Assembly (NCBI GenBank): GCA_029204225.1
Contig: CM055111.1
Span: forward strand, 7,071,365 to 7,135,364
Origin: Diphasiastrum complanatum
Taxonomy: Eukaryota; Streptophyta; Lycopodiopsida; Lycopodiales; Lycopodiaceae
Direction: 5' to 3'
DNA: 64,000 bases
The translations under genes were made by a program, and so were the position numbers. This document shows, one piece after another, positions 24,561 through 37,780 of the stretch. Positions within the stretch are counted from its first letter, which is position 1. Each line of letters starts with the position of its first letter. The notes below the pieces were generated by a model. The model was not told the DNA's origin. It ran no database searches and saw only the letters and a list, made by a program, of their open reading frames with translations.

Positions 24561-27500
24561 CTACAGAGTGATGCAGGCATGCATGATCTAGTGGAGCTAT
24601 GGGATAGCGTCTTTCACTAGGAGAAATAGCACTCAAAGCGTCTCAGAAGAGAGGACTCCATACGGGGTATCGACAGTCCGGATGGCATGAGACAACAAAG
24701 TTCCTTCGATCGGAGCTTCGGGGAAGATCAAGACGATCGTCATAAGAGAATTCTCGGAAGAATTCTGAAAATTTGCTTAAAACGGTGAGTTGCTTCGAAA
24801 AATGGCTTTGACGAAAAATTGGCCAGAACTTCTTCGGTAATCCGTCAATTACTGAGTGAAGCAAATTGAAAGGTAGAGCAGGGTAGTGGAAACTCAGGGC
24901 TAAGAGAATTTTGAAATCCATTTACTATGAAGGGAAATAAGGAGTTCGGGGAACTAGCTACGCTGGTCTAGTTTTCGGAATAATCGAAAAACTACAAATC
25001 TTTCTCTACGGTTGATGGAATTGGGCACTATAAATTGCTACCTAGGAAGGTTTTACTAAGGCCAAACTAATCCTAAGAGGATGTGGTCAGCCAAGAAGCA
25101 CAGAAGGAGCAATTCCCATTTCTCAGAAGCTATAAAAGCTTGCTCAACCAGGGTTTACAGATCAAAAAGTGTGGATCTTTCTCAATAGGAAGTTGTTTTT
25201 GGATCTATAAGAAGCCATAGTAGGGCGCCGTGGTGTTGCCAAGGAGTGGCTAAGAGACCATTGTCAGCCATGAAGCAATGAGGCAACGCATGCTGAGGGT
25301 GATGATGCATTAGCGCGTTTGAGTGTCTTGCTGCTCCAAGGAATTTAGTTTGGTGCGCGAGGAGGCATACATCCATTCCATCATGAAGATAGATAATAAA
25401 CGGCTGTGATTGGAAGCTCAAGGAGCTATATCGGCCGTCAGATGGGGGCTTACCATTAGATTGAAAGGAAGAGGGCCCATGAAGAGTTGAAGGCCAAAGG
25501 TGAAAATTCTTTATTAAAAATTTTCATGTTGAAGTGCATGAAGGGACCCGCAGTCCAAGTTGGACCTTAGTGCATTAAAAATCTTCTTTTTGAAGAAATA
25601 GTTCAAATTTGCAAGTCACCCTTTGGAAAGGGATAACTTTGGCTAGAATGAACCTATTTTGGCCATCCATGAGCCAAAATGACTCTTGAAACTAGTTGCT
25701 CAGAGCCAGTGGACAGAGCGACATCACAGACAGGGAGAAAGACATTTTGAGGTGTTTTCATCACCATTCTATCGAGCAGAGTGCGGGTGACCTAGTGATG
25801 GGCTACATTCGCTATTTGGGTATCGTAGGGCCAAATTTGGGAAAAATTTTGGCTGGTGAAACCTGCTACAGGGCAATACAATGAGGCATTATCGCTTCTG
25901 AATCATTATTACTTACTCTTGATAGGGTAACAAGGCGTTTGGAGGCGGTAAATGCAGTATGGGGGCGAATGGTAGGGGGATTGTGTGGAGAAAGCTAGTA
26001 TTGGTGACGGAAGTGCAGTTTGGCGATGTGATTACTCATCATTGGTGACAATTTTGAGAGGGCAAGCAATCACAAGTGAGAGGCAGGCATGGTATGCCGG
26101 TTACAGGTGAGAAATTCTTGTGATCAGGTTCAACTCTTGGAGTTCAAACCAACCAACGTCAAGTGGCATTTTGGGGGAACGCTCTCACAGGTATGATCGA
26201 CAGTGGCATTGTCGAGCCAGGTGATAGCTGCATTGACACACGCATCTGTAGCTTGGAAATTTCTCGTGTGGAGGGCAATATGGGCTAGCTTGGAGGTACA
26301 CACATATTGGCGGTCATAGGTGATGGAAGTGCAAGGTGGTGCCAGTTGGAAGCCATTGGGAAAGATAGCAGACTTGCATTGGACGAGCTATGTGTGGGAC
26401 ACATGGAGGATGAAAAATGAGTCAATAATCACACTTTGGATGCTCTTGATGAGTGGTGAGTGTGATGATTTTGCAGTTTTGCAGTCGGTAAGTCAATTTT
26501 GATCAAGTCATTGTAGCTGTGAGTAGTGTATCAGGTTTGTCATCGAGGAGATACACTTCAACTGCCTATTCTGGGTAAGTCAAGTCAATTTGCCATCAGT
26601 ATTGCATTAGGGATGCAGATTTCAGTGATTACAAGGTGCAGATCATTTGGTTTGGGCCATGAAAGATCTCACAGGGTCACTTGGAGGGATATTGGCATTC
26701 ACAGTTATGTGAGGGACTTGATGGTGGCTTTGGATTTACATCTCAGTGTATTCTCAGGGAGTGGTTTGGAACCATTCACAGGAGCAGCTCAGAACTAGCT
26801 TGGAGGAATACAGGTGGGCACTATAGGGTAGATGCTCAGATCTTTGTGATCATGGATGGCACTGGGATACATGGTAGGGATAACACTATAGGATGACATG
26901 GGATGATCATCAGGGGGCAGCCATTTCATATTGGACTTGAGTCTTTGGCATGGACAGGACTTACATGTGGGATTCATGATGGAATCAGAACACTGCAAAT
27001 GCAAATGGTCAAAGCGTGAAGCTTTGAGAGCCAGCTCTAGATTGGAGAGCTGACGGAGATCGCACAGGGTGTGATCGGAGGGCAAATACTATGATGGGTG
27101 TTTTGCTAGCAATCTACTGTAGGGGACACTGATGGTGAGGACTTTATGGTGTGCTCATTTGGGAGTACCAAATGTCATTACTGCCAGTTTTGGACATTGG
27201 CATCGATGGGGAGACATCTACCATCACAAGCATGGATAAGCTATCTATAGATTTCATGCAGTTGGCTATATTTGCAAGAGTCTAGGCTTATCACGGGTGT
27301 TGGAATTTCCATGGTGCAGATTCTCAGGTGGTGATCAGGGATAAGCCTAGAGGGAGTCACTAACCATATATCTAAGTACGATCAGGGAGACAATAGTCTC
27401 GGGATCCCGTGAGCGGTGACTCAGGGACATGCTTGCATGGCATGGTGTTGGGTGGCACATAGCCAGGGAGAGCGAGCAGATGCTAGGAGCCAGGTGGAGC

Positions 27501-28045
27501 AGGTGATGCTTTGGAGTTTGGCTTGTCTAGCAGGATGGTGACCAGGATCGGAGACATCAGGTGGGCATAGTATGTGGATGACGAGTCCATTGGGGTGGCA
27601 CTTAGGGAGATGCTACAGTTTCTCATGTATGATATGTTGTTTGATATATGGACGATGTTCTTCAGCTGGTGCATCATGTGATGACCTAGGGACGGGTCAT
27701 GCCTACTTGGAGGTAGGTGGCATGGAGTGTACCTGGAGGTGATACATATCTTGAGGGCATGGAGAGCATTACGGGGTGATGTGGATGTAGCATGCCCATG
27801 GTTGTGAGCTAGTAGGGATGGAGATGGTTGCTCAGGGAGTGATAGTTGATACTTTGGTGAGTAATCAGGTGAGTTGCATGGTTATATGCACAATAGTCTC
27901 CAGGTTGGCATCACATGTTGTTTTCATCCATCATTATTTGGTAAGAAGGATGTAGCTTTTGGTTAGTTCCAGTTGGAGTCTAGTTGCACTATAGTTGGAC
28001 AGATTCTTGGAGAGCTATCAACAAATAATGGATATTTTGGTATTC
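24561..28045. other. Non-coding, G-rich leader-like stretch (about 3.5 kb)
   Basis: I find no gag, protease, RT or other domain on either strand. The base composition is more G-rich on the plus strand than the surroundings, and words such as GGCATTGG and GGTGATCAGG recur. Following an LTR and PBS, it could be the interior of a large non-autonomous retroelement, cut off at about 28045 by a reversed gypsy fragment. Confidence 0.4.
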
Positions 28046-29010
28046 AGACCATCTCGCCTATCAACCTTTGAGATCGGGCTATTTGCAAAAATACCTCAAG
28101 GATGGCAAACAACTCTTTCTCATGAGTATGATAATTTCGTTGTGTCGAGTTGAGCTTCTTGCTCTCAAAGGCTACAAGCCTTCCCTCCTGTATCAGCATT
28201 GCCTGCACAACAATGTCACTCGCATCCGTATCAAGGATATAGGGTTTTAGAGGGTCAACAATTTTTAGAGTGACGCACTCAGCGATAGCTCATTTCAACT
28301 GATCAAAGCTTGCTTGTTGCAGTTTAGTCCACTCAAAAGCTTGTTCTTTTGAGTTAAATCTATCAAAGGTGTTGCGATACAGTAACTCTAAACACATTTT
28401 CTATAAAGCAACACCAATCCTAGAAAAGACTTCAATGCTGTCAAATCAGCTAGCACGGGCCACGCAACGATCACGACAACTTTTTTAGGATCCGGTCTTA
28501 CTCCATCAGCAGTCACAATATGACCTAGATACTCAATTTCCATTTTAAAAAGCTTGTTCTTGCATTAGCAAAACAATTTGTTTTCCCTCAAGGTAGAAAC
28601 ACAGTCCTAAGGTGGGTCACATGCTTGGCATCACCTGCACTGTAAGTCAAAATATCATCAATAAAGTTTACAACAAACTTACCCATATACGGTCTGAGTA
28701 CATCATGAATGCAGCTGGGGTGTTATTTAAACAAAAGATCATGGCATCACAAGATACTCATAGTGACCAAACCGAGTTCGGAAGGCAGTTTTATGAACAT
28801 CCTCTTAACGAACTCTAACCTGATGATACCCACTCTTCAAGTCTATCTTACTAAATACAGTAGCACCATGAAGGGCATCAAGCAAATCATCTCTATGTGG
28901 CATAGGATATCAACTCTTAATAGTTATCTTATTAAGGCCTCGATATCCACACACATACGCCAAGATCTGTCCTTCTTTTTTACTAGAATGATCGAACAAT
29001 GGCAAATAAC
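28046..29010 (-). pseudogene. Ty3/gypsy reverse transcriptase and RNase H fragment
   Basis: On the minus strand it starts with KKKDRSWRMCVD (about 28965-29010), continues to KFVVNFIDDIL with the FIDD form of the catalytic motif (about 28670), and enters RNase H with YILDTDASD and TQRNYHTHEKELFAIL (about 28110-28250). Integrase is missing, and stops and frameshifts are present. It lies directly against the next element. Confidence 0.85.
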
Positions 29011-29053
29011 TATGGTCATAAGTGGCAGATGATTCAAATAACTATGGTCAGAA

Positions 29054-30180
29054 GTGGCATCTGGTTCAACTTCTATAGAATGTGCACAACCTGCTTCTAA
29101 CCTACATAGAACGTCTAGAAGGGTATGGTGCACATGCTCGTCTTACTGTGGTGGTGGAAAAATGGTTCCTCCTTCCACTTTCAGCAGGCACCAATCACTT
29201 CAACAAAAATATGGCAATTTACTTTCCAACTTGGAATTTCCTCAATCAGAAGAGGATCATGAAGATATTCCCTTGCATGAAGATGTGTTGTACAATTTCC
29301 CTCACGAGGAAGTAGAATTTGAGGAGCTCAAAAACCTTGGAGATGACCAAGAAATAGAGGAAATAACTTTGGCAGACCAAATAATAGAAAGGTGTATTGA
29401 GCTGCAAACATTGTGGGACAGGTTTCAAGCACCGATTAGGTTTCAAGATGAAATGTTGCAAGTCTTATTTGGAGACATGGGTGGAGTAGGAGCCAAAAAG
29501 AAAAATAATGGCAAAAAAAAAAAACAAGTCTTAGCAAACTTTTGGTACACTCCCATCAAATGGGGATTTTGATGGAGTGAGGATTCCAACTTGTTGGAAT
29601 CAATTAAATAATATGTATTTGGGGCTAGGTATGATTCAACTACAATGCTTCAAGCTATGTACTGGCTCCAAAGATGGCCCACACGATTCCGAGGTGCTCC
29701 AACCTAGTGCAGAAGATAACTATGCTAAAAACGTGTTGTATTGCCTATGCAAGGAAGATGCACAAAAAAAGAAAATACTGAAGCGTGATTGTTTGTCATG
29801 TTGCGAGAAGTGCATGAAGTGTAGTATGCCAAGGAAAGACATGGTGGTCCTTAACTATGCTCCCATTTGCTTGCAATTGCAATTGATGACAAAAAGTAGA
29901 ACACTTTGCTATGAATTATTGAAGATGTGGCATAACAAAGAGCGATGGTTGGGGAAAGACCTAAAAGAACACCCTGAACAAACATACAAATTTTGGGATG
30001 GTGAAAAGTGTAGAGCAACACAACAATTTTGGGATCCAAACTCATTTTAGGAACTGCCAATAGTTTGTAAAAAGCCTTATTGCAAAAAGAGTTATGCAGC
30101 GTTTCCCAACAAGTCTCAGGCACTCCAAGCTTTGTGGGATCTCGATCCTTTTCTTTTGGTACACAAAAAATTTGCTCATA
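29054..30180 (+). pseudogene. N-terminal half of a CACTA/EnSpm-like transposase
   Basis: The frame from 29054 has a possible N-terminal zinc finger, CTCSSYCGGGKMVPPSTFSRH, then an acidic stretch. After a stop near 29570 it continues (29577-30050, stop, to about 30150) with LLKMWHNKERWLGKDLKEHP, YKFWDGEKC, FWDPNSF and ELPIVCKKPYCKKSYAAFPN. I recall this order (zinc finger, W.DGE, FWDP..EWELP, C..C) from large transposases related to the Tnp2/EnSpm group; no search was run. The corresponding C-terminal half lies on the other strand at 33240-30563. No CACTA terminal repeat was identified. Confidence 0.6.
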
Positions 30181-30562
30181 AGTAGGTGTTTCCACTATGG
30201 ATCGACTACAGTATTTTCAACTGGTCTCGTAGGTATAGTGGTAGTCTCTAATTGGCCTTGTGTGATCGTTTATTTTGAAATGTGTCAACAATTTGTTGCA
30301 TCAATGGCTTGCACTCCTCATACATCATAAACATCTCAAGGAGCCCGCAAAGATCTTTGTTGTTAACTACATCCATAATCTCTTAGTAAAATATCCTATG
30401 AAATGTCAAAAACCACATATGAAATAGAGATTATTCAACTAGAACAACAACAAAAGCTTGCATTTGCTAATAAAAAATATATTTGAGCTAAACCAATATG
30501 AGCACATGATTTAATAAAAGGTTATACCGTACATACCTTCTTTAATTTCTTTTATGTCATGG

Positions 30563-33240
30563 ATTGCCATATGGTTGGTACTCGTTTGGTCTTTCCATCA
30601 ACCTCTACTCTTTGGTTACAAATGACAATCCAATCACAAAGAACAATGACACAACAACTCCAGTGCCTCCACACATTTTCTTCACATTCCACTCTCTAAC
30701 AATTGTTTGTCTTAGGTTAGTCTTTAACCAAGCTAGGCATACCTGTTTATTTGTAGCATCCACCTCTCTCAGAAAATTAGAAATATTTTTCGTGTCAAAA
30801 GTATTTTGCGTTAGTACTATATCATTATCCTCTGGCCATGGAGGCACACCACCCATAAATGTTGGGCTCAACAATCTATTCCTAGGCTCAACATCTCTTG
30901 TTTCATATGCTATAATATTCAATCCTCATGGAATATTTATAAATTTATGTAGCAAGGAGCTAATTGGTCTAATACAATTCCAATTTAAAGGAATGCGACT
31001 CCTTTGCAAAATACTCATGCCTGTTACACGATCAATACATAGACTTTCTTCACCATCTTGAACTACAATTGTTGCTTGTAGTACTCAGCACCAAAGAAAA
31101 GCATCCATTGTGTAACAACACAAAAAAGGATGTGATATGTGCCTTCCAATATCCTACTCCAACTGCAAGTGTGACATTTTCATCGGCTTTCAAAACTACC
31201 TCATCACCAACTGAATACACATCTCCTCGATAAAATGCTTTCTTGTAAATTGTAACTCATCTAAATTGGCCTTGATTATTTTCAATACCCCAAAAATGCT
31301 CTGCATATCAGACCTCCTCCTTCTTTGCAGCTCCATATTGTTCTTTTTTCTTTGTAATTGCAATCTCTTTGTCTTCCAAAAGCCTCTCACATATATAATT
31401 GTGATATAGGCTATATGTGATTTCCAAACTTCTTTGGCCTTAGCAATAGATGAAACTTCTAGAATTCCATGGTCATGCCATTATATGGAGGATTGGGCAT
31501 TCTCATTCACGTATCCTTCTGCGAGAATCAAACAAGTATGGAGTTCCAAGAGCATTCTTTTGAAGGGCATTAGGCCATCTTTGTCATTTGGATCATCTCA
31601 AGAACTGAAGTGAACAACCGCCTTCTATAATATTGGGCATATGATATTTCATTGCATAGGTTATTGGTAGAAATTTTCACATAATTATTGAATACCTCCC
31701 GCTCAAAAGCATAGCACCAAAAAACATCATGCATGGCATGTTGATAGATATCATCAAAAATCTCTCTGTTGACTGCATTGTTAACAAGGTGATCAAATTT
31801 GTACAGCAATCGCGTAGACCAAAAAATGAACTTTGTTTATATGAAAATAAAAATGGAACTCAAACCTACTACATGCTCCAATGGAGATGAATTTTCCCCA
31901 TAGGATTCCTCACTGCGGACTCTCCAAGAAAGCAACAAACGTTTGGCTGTTTCTATATCCTTGCTTGACCATCTTTTGTCACAACTGCAGTTGTAAAAAA
32001 AATGTGAAATATCAACTAATAGACGACCTAAGTCATGCAAAGATCTAAGAACACTAGTCACAACACCTAGAATGTGAGGCAAGCACCATTGTATAAGCTT
32101 TTGATTCTCCTTCCATGATACTTGCTTGGCACATGAGGCCAATGTCCATGCGGATTGAGGAGGGGTGGCCTTGAACACACCTGAAACTGCTAGATCGATG
32201 ACTTTTTTTGTATCATTTGTTGATTCCTAAATTTGCGAAACAAATTCAAGAGAAAGATGTGCGTGACATCATAAACCAAATCTATTGATAAATTGAAGCC
32301 ATACAATTCACACAACCTTTAAAGAGTTTACTCTCCTAATAGTCCAGCACCTCTTAGTATTTCTTCTTTTTAAGCTTGGGTACATGCCCTCTTTGATCGA
32401 GATAAGACCTCTACCATTTCAGAAATTAGTCGCTTGGTTGGAGGATATCTGGCTTGATATCTATTTCCACCATAGAAATAGTGCCCTATACAGTTTTCAG
32501 GCTGATTCTCAAAGGTAGCTTGAGCTTTAGCTTGGTCACCATCTTTGAGGAGACCAGTTTTACATTGGGCAAGATGATTGCCTATTACCATCATCAACAT
32601 GGCATGTAGTTGACAATGCCTGGAAATTCTTGACGAACAGCCAAAAATATCGTCGGGAGGATAGTTGTAGTATAGCTCAGCTCCACTTACAAAAAGATAC
32701 TCCAATTTATCAACAAGTGGTCTCATGAAAGCCCCAAGGACATCAACCGAGCTTTTAATAAGCTTCTTGCAACTGAAAGGAATGAACAAAACTAGTAGAA
32801 TCTTTTTGGTAGACCTTTTTTCAGAATTAAGAATGCTGATTTCAATCACACCACAATCCTTCTGCTTTGTTCAAGATGCTTGAAAACCATCCGAATGCAA
32901 AAGCAAAGCAAAGTTGCGAGGATCACTCTACCACATTACACATAATTCCCATTATATGCAACATTTTACAGAAAAAAAAGAAAACAAATCACTATCTCAA
33001 TGCAAATGGGTCATATAGCTTACCTTGCACATATCTTTTCACACCGAATAGAAGAACGACACTTTTTGCATGAAAATCCATATAGTTTTCCGTTCCAAAA
33101 ATTAAGCATTTTCGAGAGCAACATGCTTGTTTCTTGTCTAACCATCGAAAAGTGAATAAATGGTTCAAACACGTAATGAAAGCACACACAATTTGTGTCA
33201 TAAGCCAATCGAGGAGAAGAAGATAATGACAATTATCAGG
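30563..33240 (-). pseudogene. C-terminal half of a CACTA/EnSpm-like transposase, opposite strand
   Basis: Reading leftward, 33232-33020 gives NFWNGKLYGFSCKKCRSSIR, and then near 32900 HSDGFQAS. After a stop comes 32849-32370 with IEISILNSEK, VDVLGAFMRPLVDKLEYLF and LHAMLMMVIGNHLAQCKTGL, then YGGNRYQARYPPTKR. Further on, about 32280 reads LYGFNLSIDLVYDVTHIF, like the conserved D-x-M-H block of Tnp2 proteins. The frames at 32178-31837 (NQKLIQWCLPHILGVVTSVL) and 31809-31570 follow. Near 31230 FYRGDVYSVGDEVVLKADEN starts a small BAH-like domain, and 30922-30605 ends the homology. Likely introns and several stops separate the pieces. Family assignment is from motif memory. Confidence 0.55.
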
Positions 33241-33244
33241 CAAA

Positions 33245-33890
33245 ACATTGAAGAAGTTACATCTTTGAACCTTTCAGGTGCTAGTTATACATGGAAAGCT
33301 GAAGATATTAATAGTTGGGTGTTAATTTCACTACAGTCATGATGAAAATACAAGAAAAAGAAAAGCAAGGTTTCAAGCATTATTGAAGTTCCAACCTCAA
33401 CGCTGGCATAGGTGAGCACAAGGACAATGCTATTTAAGTTTTCTCACAAGTATTATCTTTTAGATTTTTATTATTTGAACCTTTGCTATTTAGGTAGACA
33501 CACCAAAACACTAATCATGTAAAGCACAATTAGTTGGACTAACGTAAATGCAAAATTGTACAGAATGACTGATGGCATGGAGCTGGTTGAGACTTTTGCA
33601 ACAGTCTCTCATCACACACTTGAAGATGAGGTGAAATTGTTCAAGGATCATTGTGTCATGATTGTTCGCTTAAGTTCTTATAACGTGCTATTAGAATTAG
33701 TCTTTGCATGCATGTGTTGAGCTAAATATAAATAATGTTGACTCTAAATTTTCTCTTTTGTGTACTAAGGGTCACGTTTGTAGTCTCGAGATGGACAAGA
33801 AACACGTGCATGCTCAAACAGTTCATGAACCATGGTACAGTTCCTCTATAAAATTAATCAATTAATTAACTACCAAATTTTAAATTTTAG
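33245..33890. other. No gene recognised
   Basis: A short plus-strand frame around 33560-33710 reads DGMELVETFATVSHHTLEDE but matches no family I know. It may be the 3' flank of the transposon. Confidence 0.35.
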
Positions 33891-33894
33891 ACAC

Positions 33895-34850
<956 letters not shown>

Positions 34851-34854
34851 CCTA

Positions 34855-35585
34855 GTGGATATACACACGTATAGATTAATACAAAAAATAAGGAAGAGTG
34901 TGGATAGTAGAGAGAGTAGAGCATCATCTTCATCATCTACAAAAAGCACGAAGGAAAAATCCAATGTCAAATGCCATTATTGTGGCAAGAAGGAGCATTT
35001 TGCCTTGAAGTGCTACAAGAAAAAAAATGATGAAGAAAAGCAAGGAGGGAAGCAAGTAAGCTTGAACATCCAAGAAGGAGATGGCTTCTATGAGGAGGAG
35101 TCAGTCATGGCAACCATGTGTACATCATCAAGTCTCATGGAGGAAGATCCTTGTTGGACTAATAGTGGTGCAAGCTCTCACAATACAAGACAAAAGAAGT
35201 ATCTATCTTCATTTTCATCATATTCAATTTCTAAAAAAATTATTCTTGCTACAAATGGTGATAAATGTGAGATTCAAGAGATAGGAACAATTCCTATTTG
35301 GCTTGAGTCAAGAAGGAGATCAAAACTTCAAAATGTCATGTATGCTCCTTCAATATCTAGAAACTTGTTGAGTGTAAGTCAATTGATTAAAAATGAATAA
35401 GATATCAAGTTTGATTTCAATGCTTGCTTTATCATCAAGAAAGGAAATGTCATTGCCAAAGGGATTATAGATGGTAGGATTTTCAAACTTGATGTTTGTA
35501 TGAGAGCTAATCACAATGTGGATGTGATGGAAGCCGAATGTGAACTTGGTTCTCAAGAGGAGAGATTTGTGCACCCAAATCTAAG
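34855..35585 (+). pseudogene. Ty1/copia gag zinc knuckle and protease, active-site Asp changed
   Basis: A Ser-rich basic stretch precedes a CX2CX4HX4C knuckle (CHYCGKKEHFALKC, about 34972-35013), then the protease start CWTNSGASSHNT (about 35153), where the usual catalytic Asp of DSGA is Asn. Protease continues with YAPSISRNLLSVSQLIKNE and a stop at 35398. After that, DIKFDFNACFIIKKGNVIAK runs to about 35585. GAG-pre-integrase and the integrase core are not found. The frame passes straight into a linker homologous to the region between integrase and RT. Confidence 0.8.
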
Positions 35586-36390
35586 GTGAATGGAAGTGCT
35601 TCTAATGTTGTTGGTGTCAAGGAGCTTCCATGGCTCAAGGAGAAATCAAGTGAAGAAGAAGGTGTAGAACATCAACCTCCACACTTGAGGACACCAAGGA
35701 GATCATCAAGATATAAGGAGAAGCCATCAAGGCTTAGTTGCATTAGCAAATACATCCAAAGGGAAGAGACTATCTCAGTCACTATTACAGTTTCATGACT
35801 ACTTTGATAGATGAATCAAATTGCTTTAATGATGTTCTTAAATCTCAAAATAGACTTGAGACAGTTCCACATAACTATGATCCTTTGATGGAATACAGAA
35901 ATTTGGTGGTTTGTGGTTCTCCATTAGATACTATGTCATTAGTTCAGTGTATGGGATATCCATCTACTTGCTCTCAAATTTTATGCAAGTAAGATTGGTT
36001 ACTTTACCCATGAGTTATATGATGGTGTTTTAAACTTGTTCTGAGAACAAGTGAATCGTCTTCCCAGGACACTTATATAGAATTTTTCGGCCTCATTGGA
36101 TCTGAGATTGGCATTGAATTCAAGCATATAGAAATGATACAAAATTTTTTTTATTTAGCATGCGTAGTCAAGTTGGCAATCTTGATATGTCTAATCCTCA
36201 AGATCTTGATAACATGATGATGGAACTTTGTGATCCTTATGAGCTTGGTTTTTCTCAAGGAGGAATAGCTATTTTCAAGGAGGAGTAGCTTTGGGATCAA
36301 TCATCTTCTTCAAGGATGGAAAAACTCAGTAGCATTGGTGCTAGGATGGTGGAAAGCTCTTCATGGTGCTTGGTAGTTATGGTGACTTTG
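35586..36390 (+). pseudogene. Copia-derived linker and degenerate RT module, related to 55140-56648
   Basis: The start (KEKSSEEEGVEHQPPHL, TPRRSSRYKEKPSRL) looks like the charged linker before copia RT. Then TTLIDESNCFNDVLKSQNRL resembles the RT N-terminal EP..(Y/F).EA...W motif. FFGLIGSEIG, NMMMELCDP and the DNA word GGTGCTAGGATGGTG also occur in the minus-strand ORF 55140-56648. Several stops break the frame. The YVDD motif is absent. Confidence 0.55.
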
Positions 36391-37350
36391 TAGCAAATAC
36401 AATTTTATGGGCTGGCCTTCTCACCAAATCCATTCCAAAGGATCTACTTGAGAAGCTAAGGTTAGCTCAAGTTTTGGATAGCTCTAGCATACTTATCAAG
36501 CTATTTTTTGAGGAGTGTGAAGAATATGCAAATAATAGTGTGATGAATTCTCACTTTCATGTAGATATGTCAATATCATATGTGTGGGGCATGTTCCCAC
36601 ATGTGAATAGTAGCCTTAGTTGCATTAGTTCATTCATGTCATGAAATTAACTAATGCAACTAGTTTGTTTCAAGAAGCAATGTGAAAGAAGACAAAAGTC
36701 AGCTAGGTAGTGGCATGCCACATGTCATCTTGAGGTTGGACCTCAACCTTCTCATGACTTGTACAAATTAAATGCCTGATTAGAGATAGATAATTAGGAG
36801 TAAAGTATGTGAAATCAAATCACCATTCATGACCAAAAATCATGTTCATGTCAAGGCCAAAAATTAAGCTCTTAGATTATAGAGATTTTGATAAGGTTCG
36901 GCCACATCCAAATCTGAGCCACCTGAACTCGTGTAATCTTGAGACCAATTTGCTCGATCTAAGGCATTGAATGCTAGAGTTAGGGTCTACCCCCATGGCA
37001 CTCTCAGATTTGAGCTCACCTGATATGGATTTGGAGCTCATTTGTACATACACTTTTTGGAAATCAAGATTGATGGTGATTTTGGCAATTTTGCTCTTGC
37101 AAGTAGAAAACATGTAATTTGATGATTCTTTGATTTTTTGTGTCTATTGAATAGATCTAAACCTAATAACAATACCGTATTGCCCACACATGTGAGAGGC
37201 CATGAGGATCAGTAAATGCTAGTTTGATTGTGGTGTTCAAAGGCAATTGCCAAATTAGATGTCTAGCAATTCAATCTAAGTGCAATTCTTTATGATTGAT
37301 GAATCATTAGAGATCCAAATTAGGTTCATAAGCTCTTATTTGAACATTAA
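36391..37350. other. No gene recognised; contains a CACATGTG-type palindrome at 36579-36607
   Basis: A plus-strand frame at 36363-36644 continues the copia-derived module without a domain I recognise. TGTGTGGGGCATGTTCCCACATGTG forms an inverted pair at 36581-36605. Confidence 0.4.
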
Positions 37351-37780
37351 TTGGGCTCAAAAAAAAGAAATCAAAAGGGTTTGGTGATCTTAATAAAATT
37401 CAAAGTGGAAGTCTTGTTGCACTTTTGGGTTTTGGAAAAAGTGAAGGACATCTGGATTGCAAAAGTGCTTGGATTCATTCAAAACACTAACCAAACAAAA
37501 GTGTTATGGGTCCATTGGCTGCACAACACCTCAATATACGCTTTTCTAGGAAAGCTACTAATTGAAAATGTTGTAGTTGCATCCAAAGGGCAAAAGAAAA
37601 TGATTGTCATAAAATTAGCCAAGTCTTGATGATATAAAATTAGAAGATGTTGATGTAGATGCAGCTTTTAATTTTGAGTTGACCATTACTAATCATTTAC
37701 AAAAGTCAACTATAGCTATTTCAAAGAAAAAGAAAAAGACTTGGGTTATGGCACAACCATCATCCTCAACTTATTGCCGA
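37351..37780 (+). other. Unassigned ORF fragment with a Trp-rich block
   Basis: The frame reads WVLEKVKDIWIAKVLGFIQN, KVLWVHWLHNTSIYAF, then stops at 37627 and continues with DIKLEDVDVDAAFNFELT. The spacing of Trp and Gly/Val recalls small SH3/BAH-like domains carried at the C-terminus of some DNA transposons, but I cannot assign it. It could equally be chance. Confidence 0.25.

Noticed and set aside
37351-37629. Continuation of the EnSpm-like transposase
   Set aside because: The Trp spacing is only vaguely similar and the distance and orientation do not fit the two halves.
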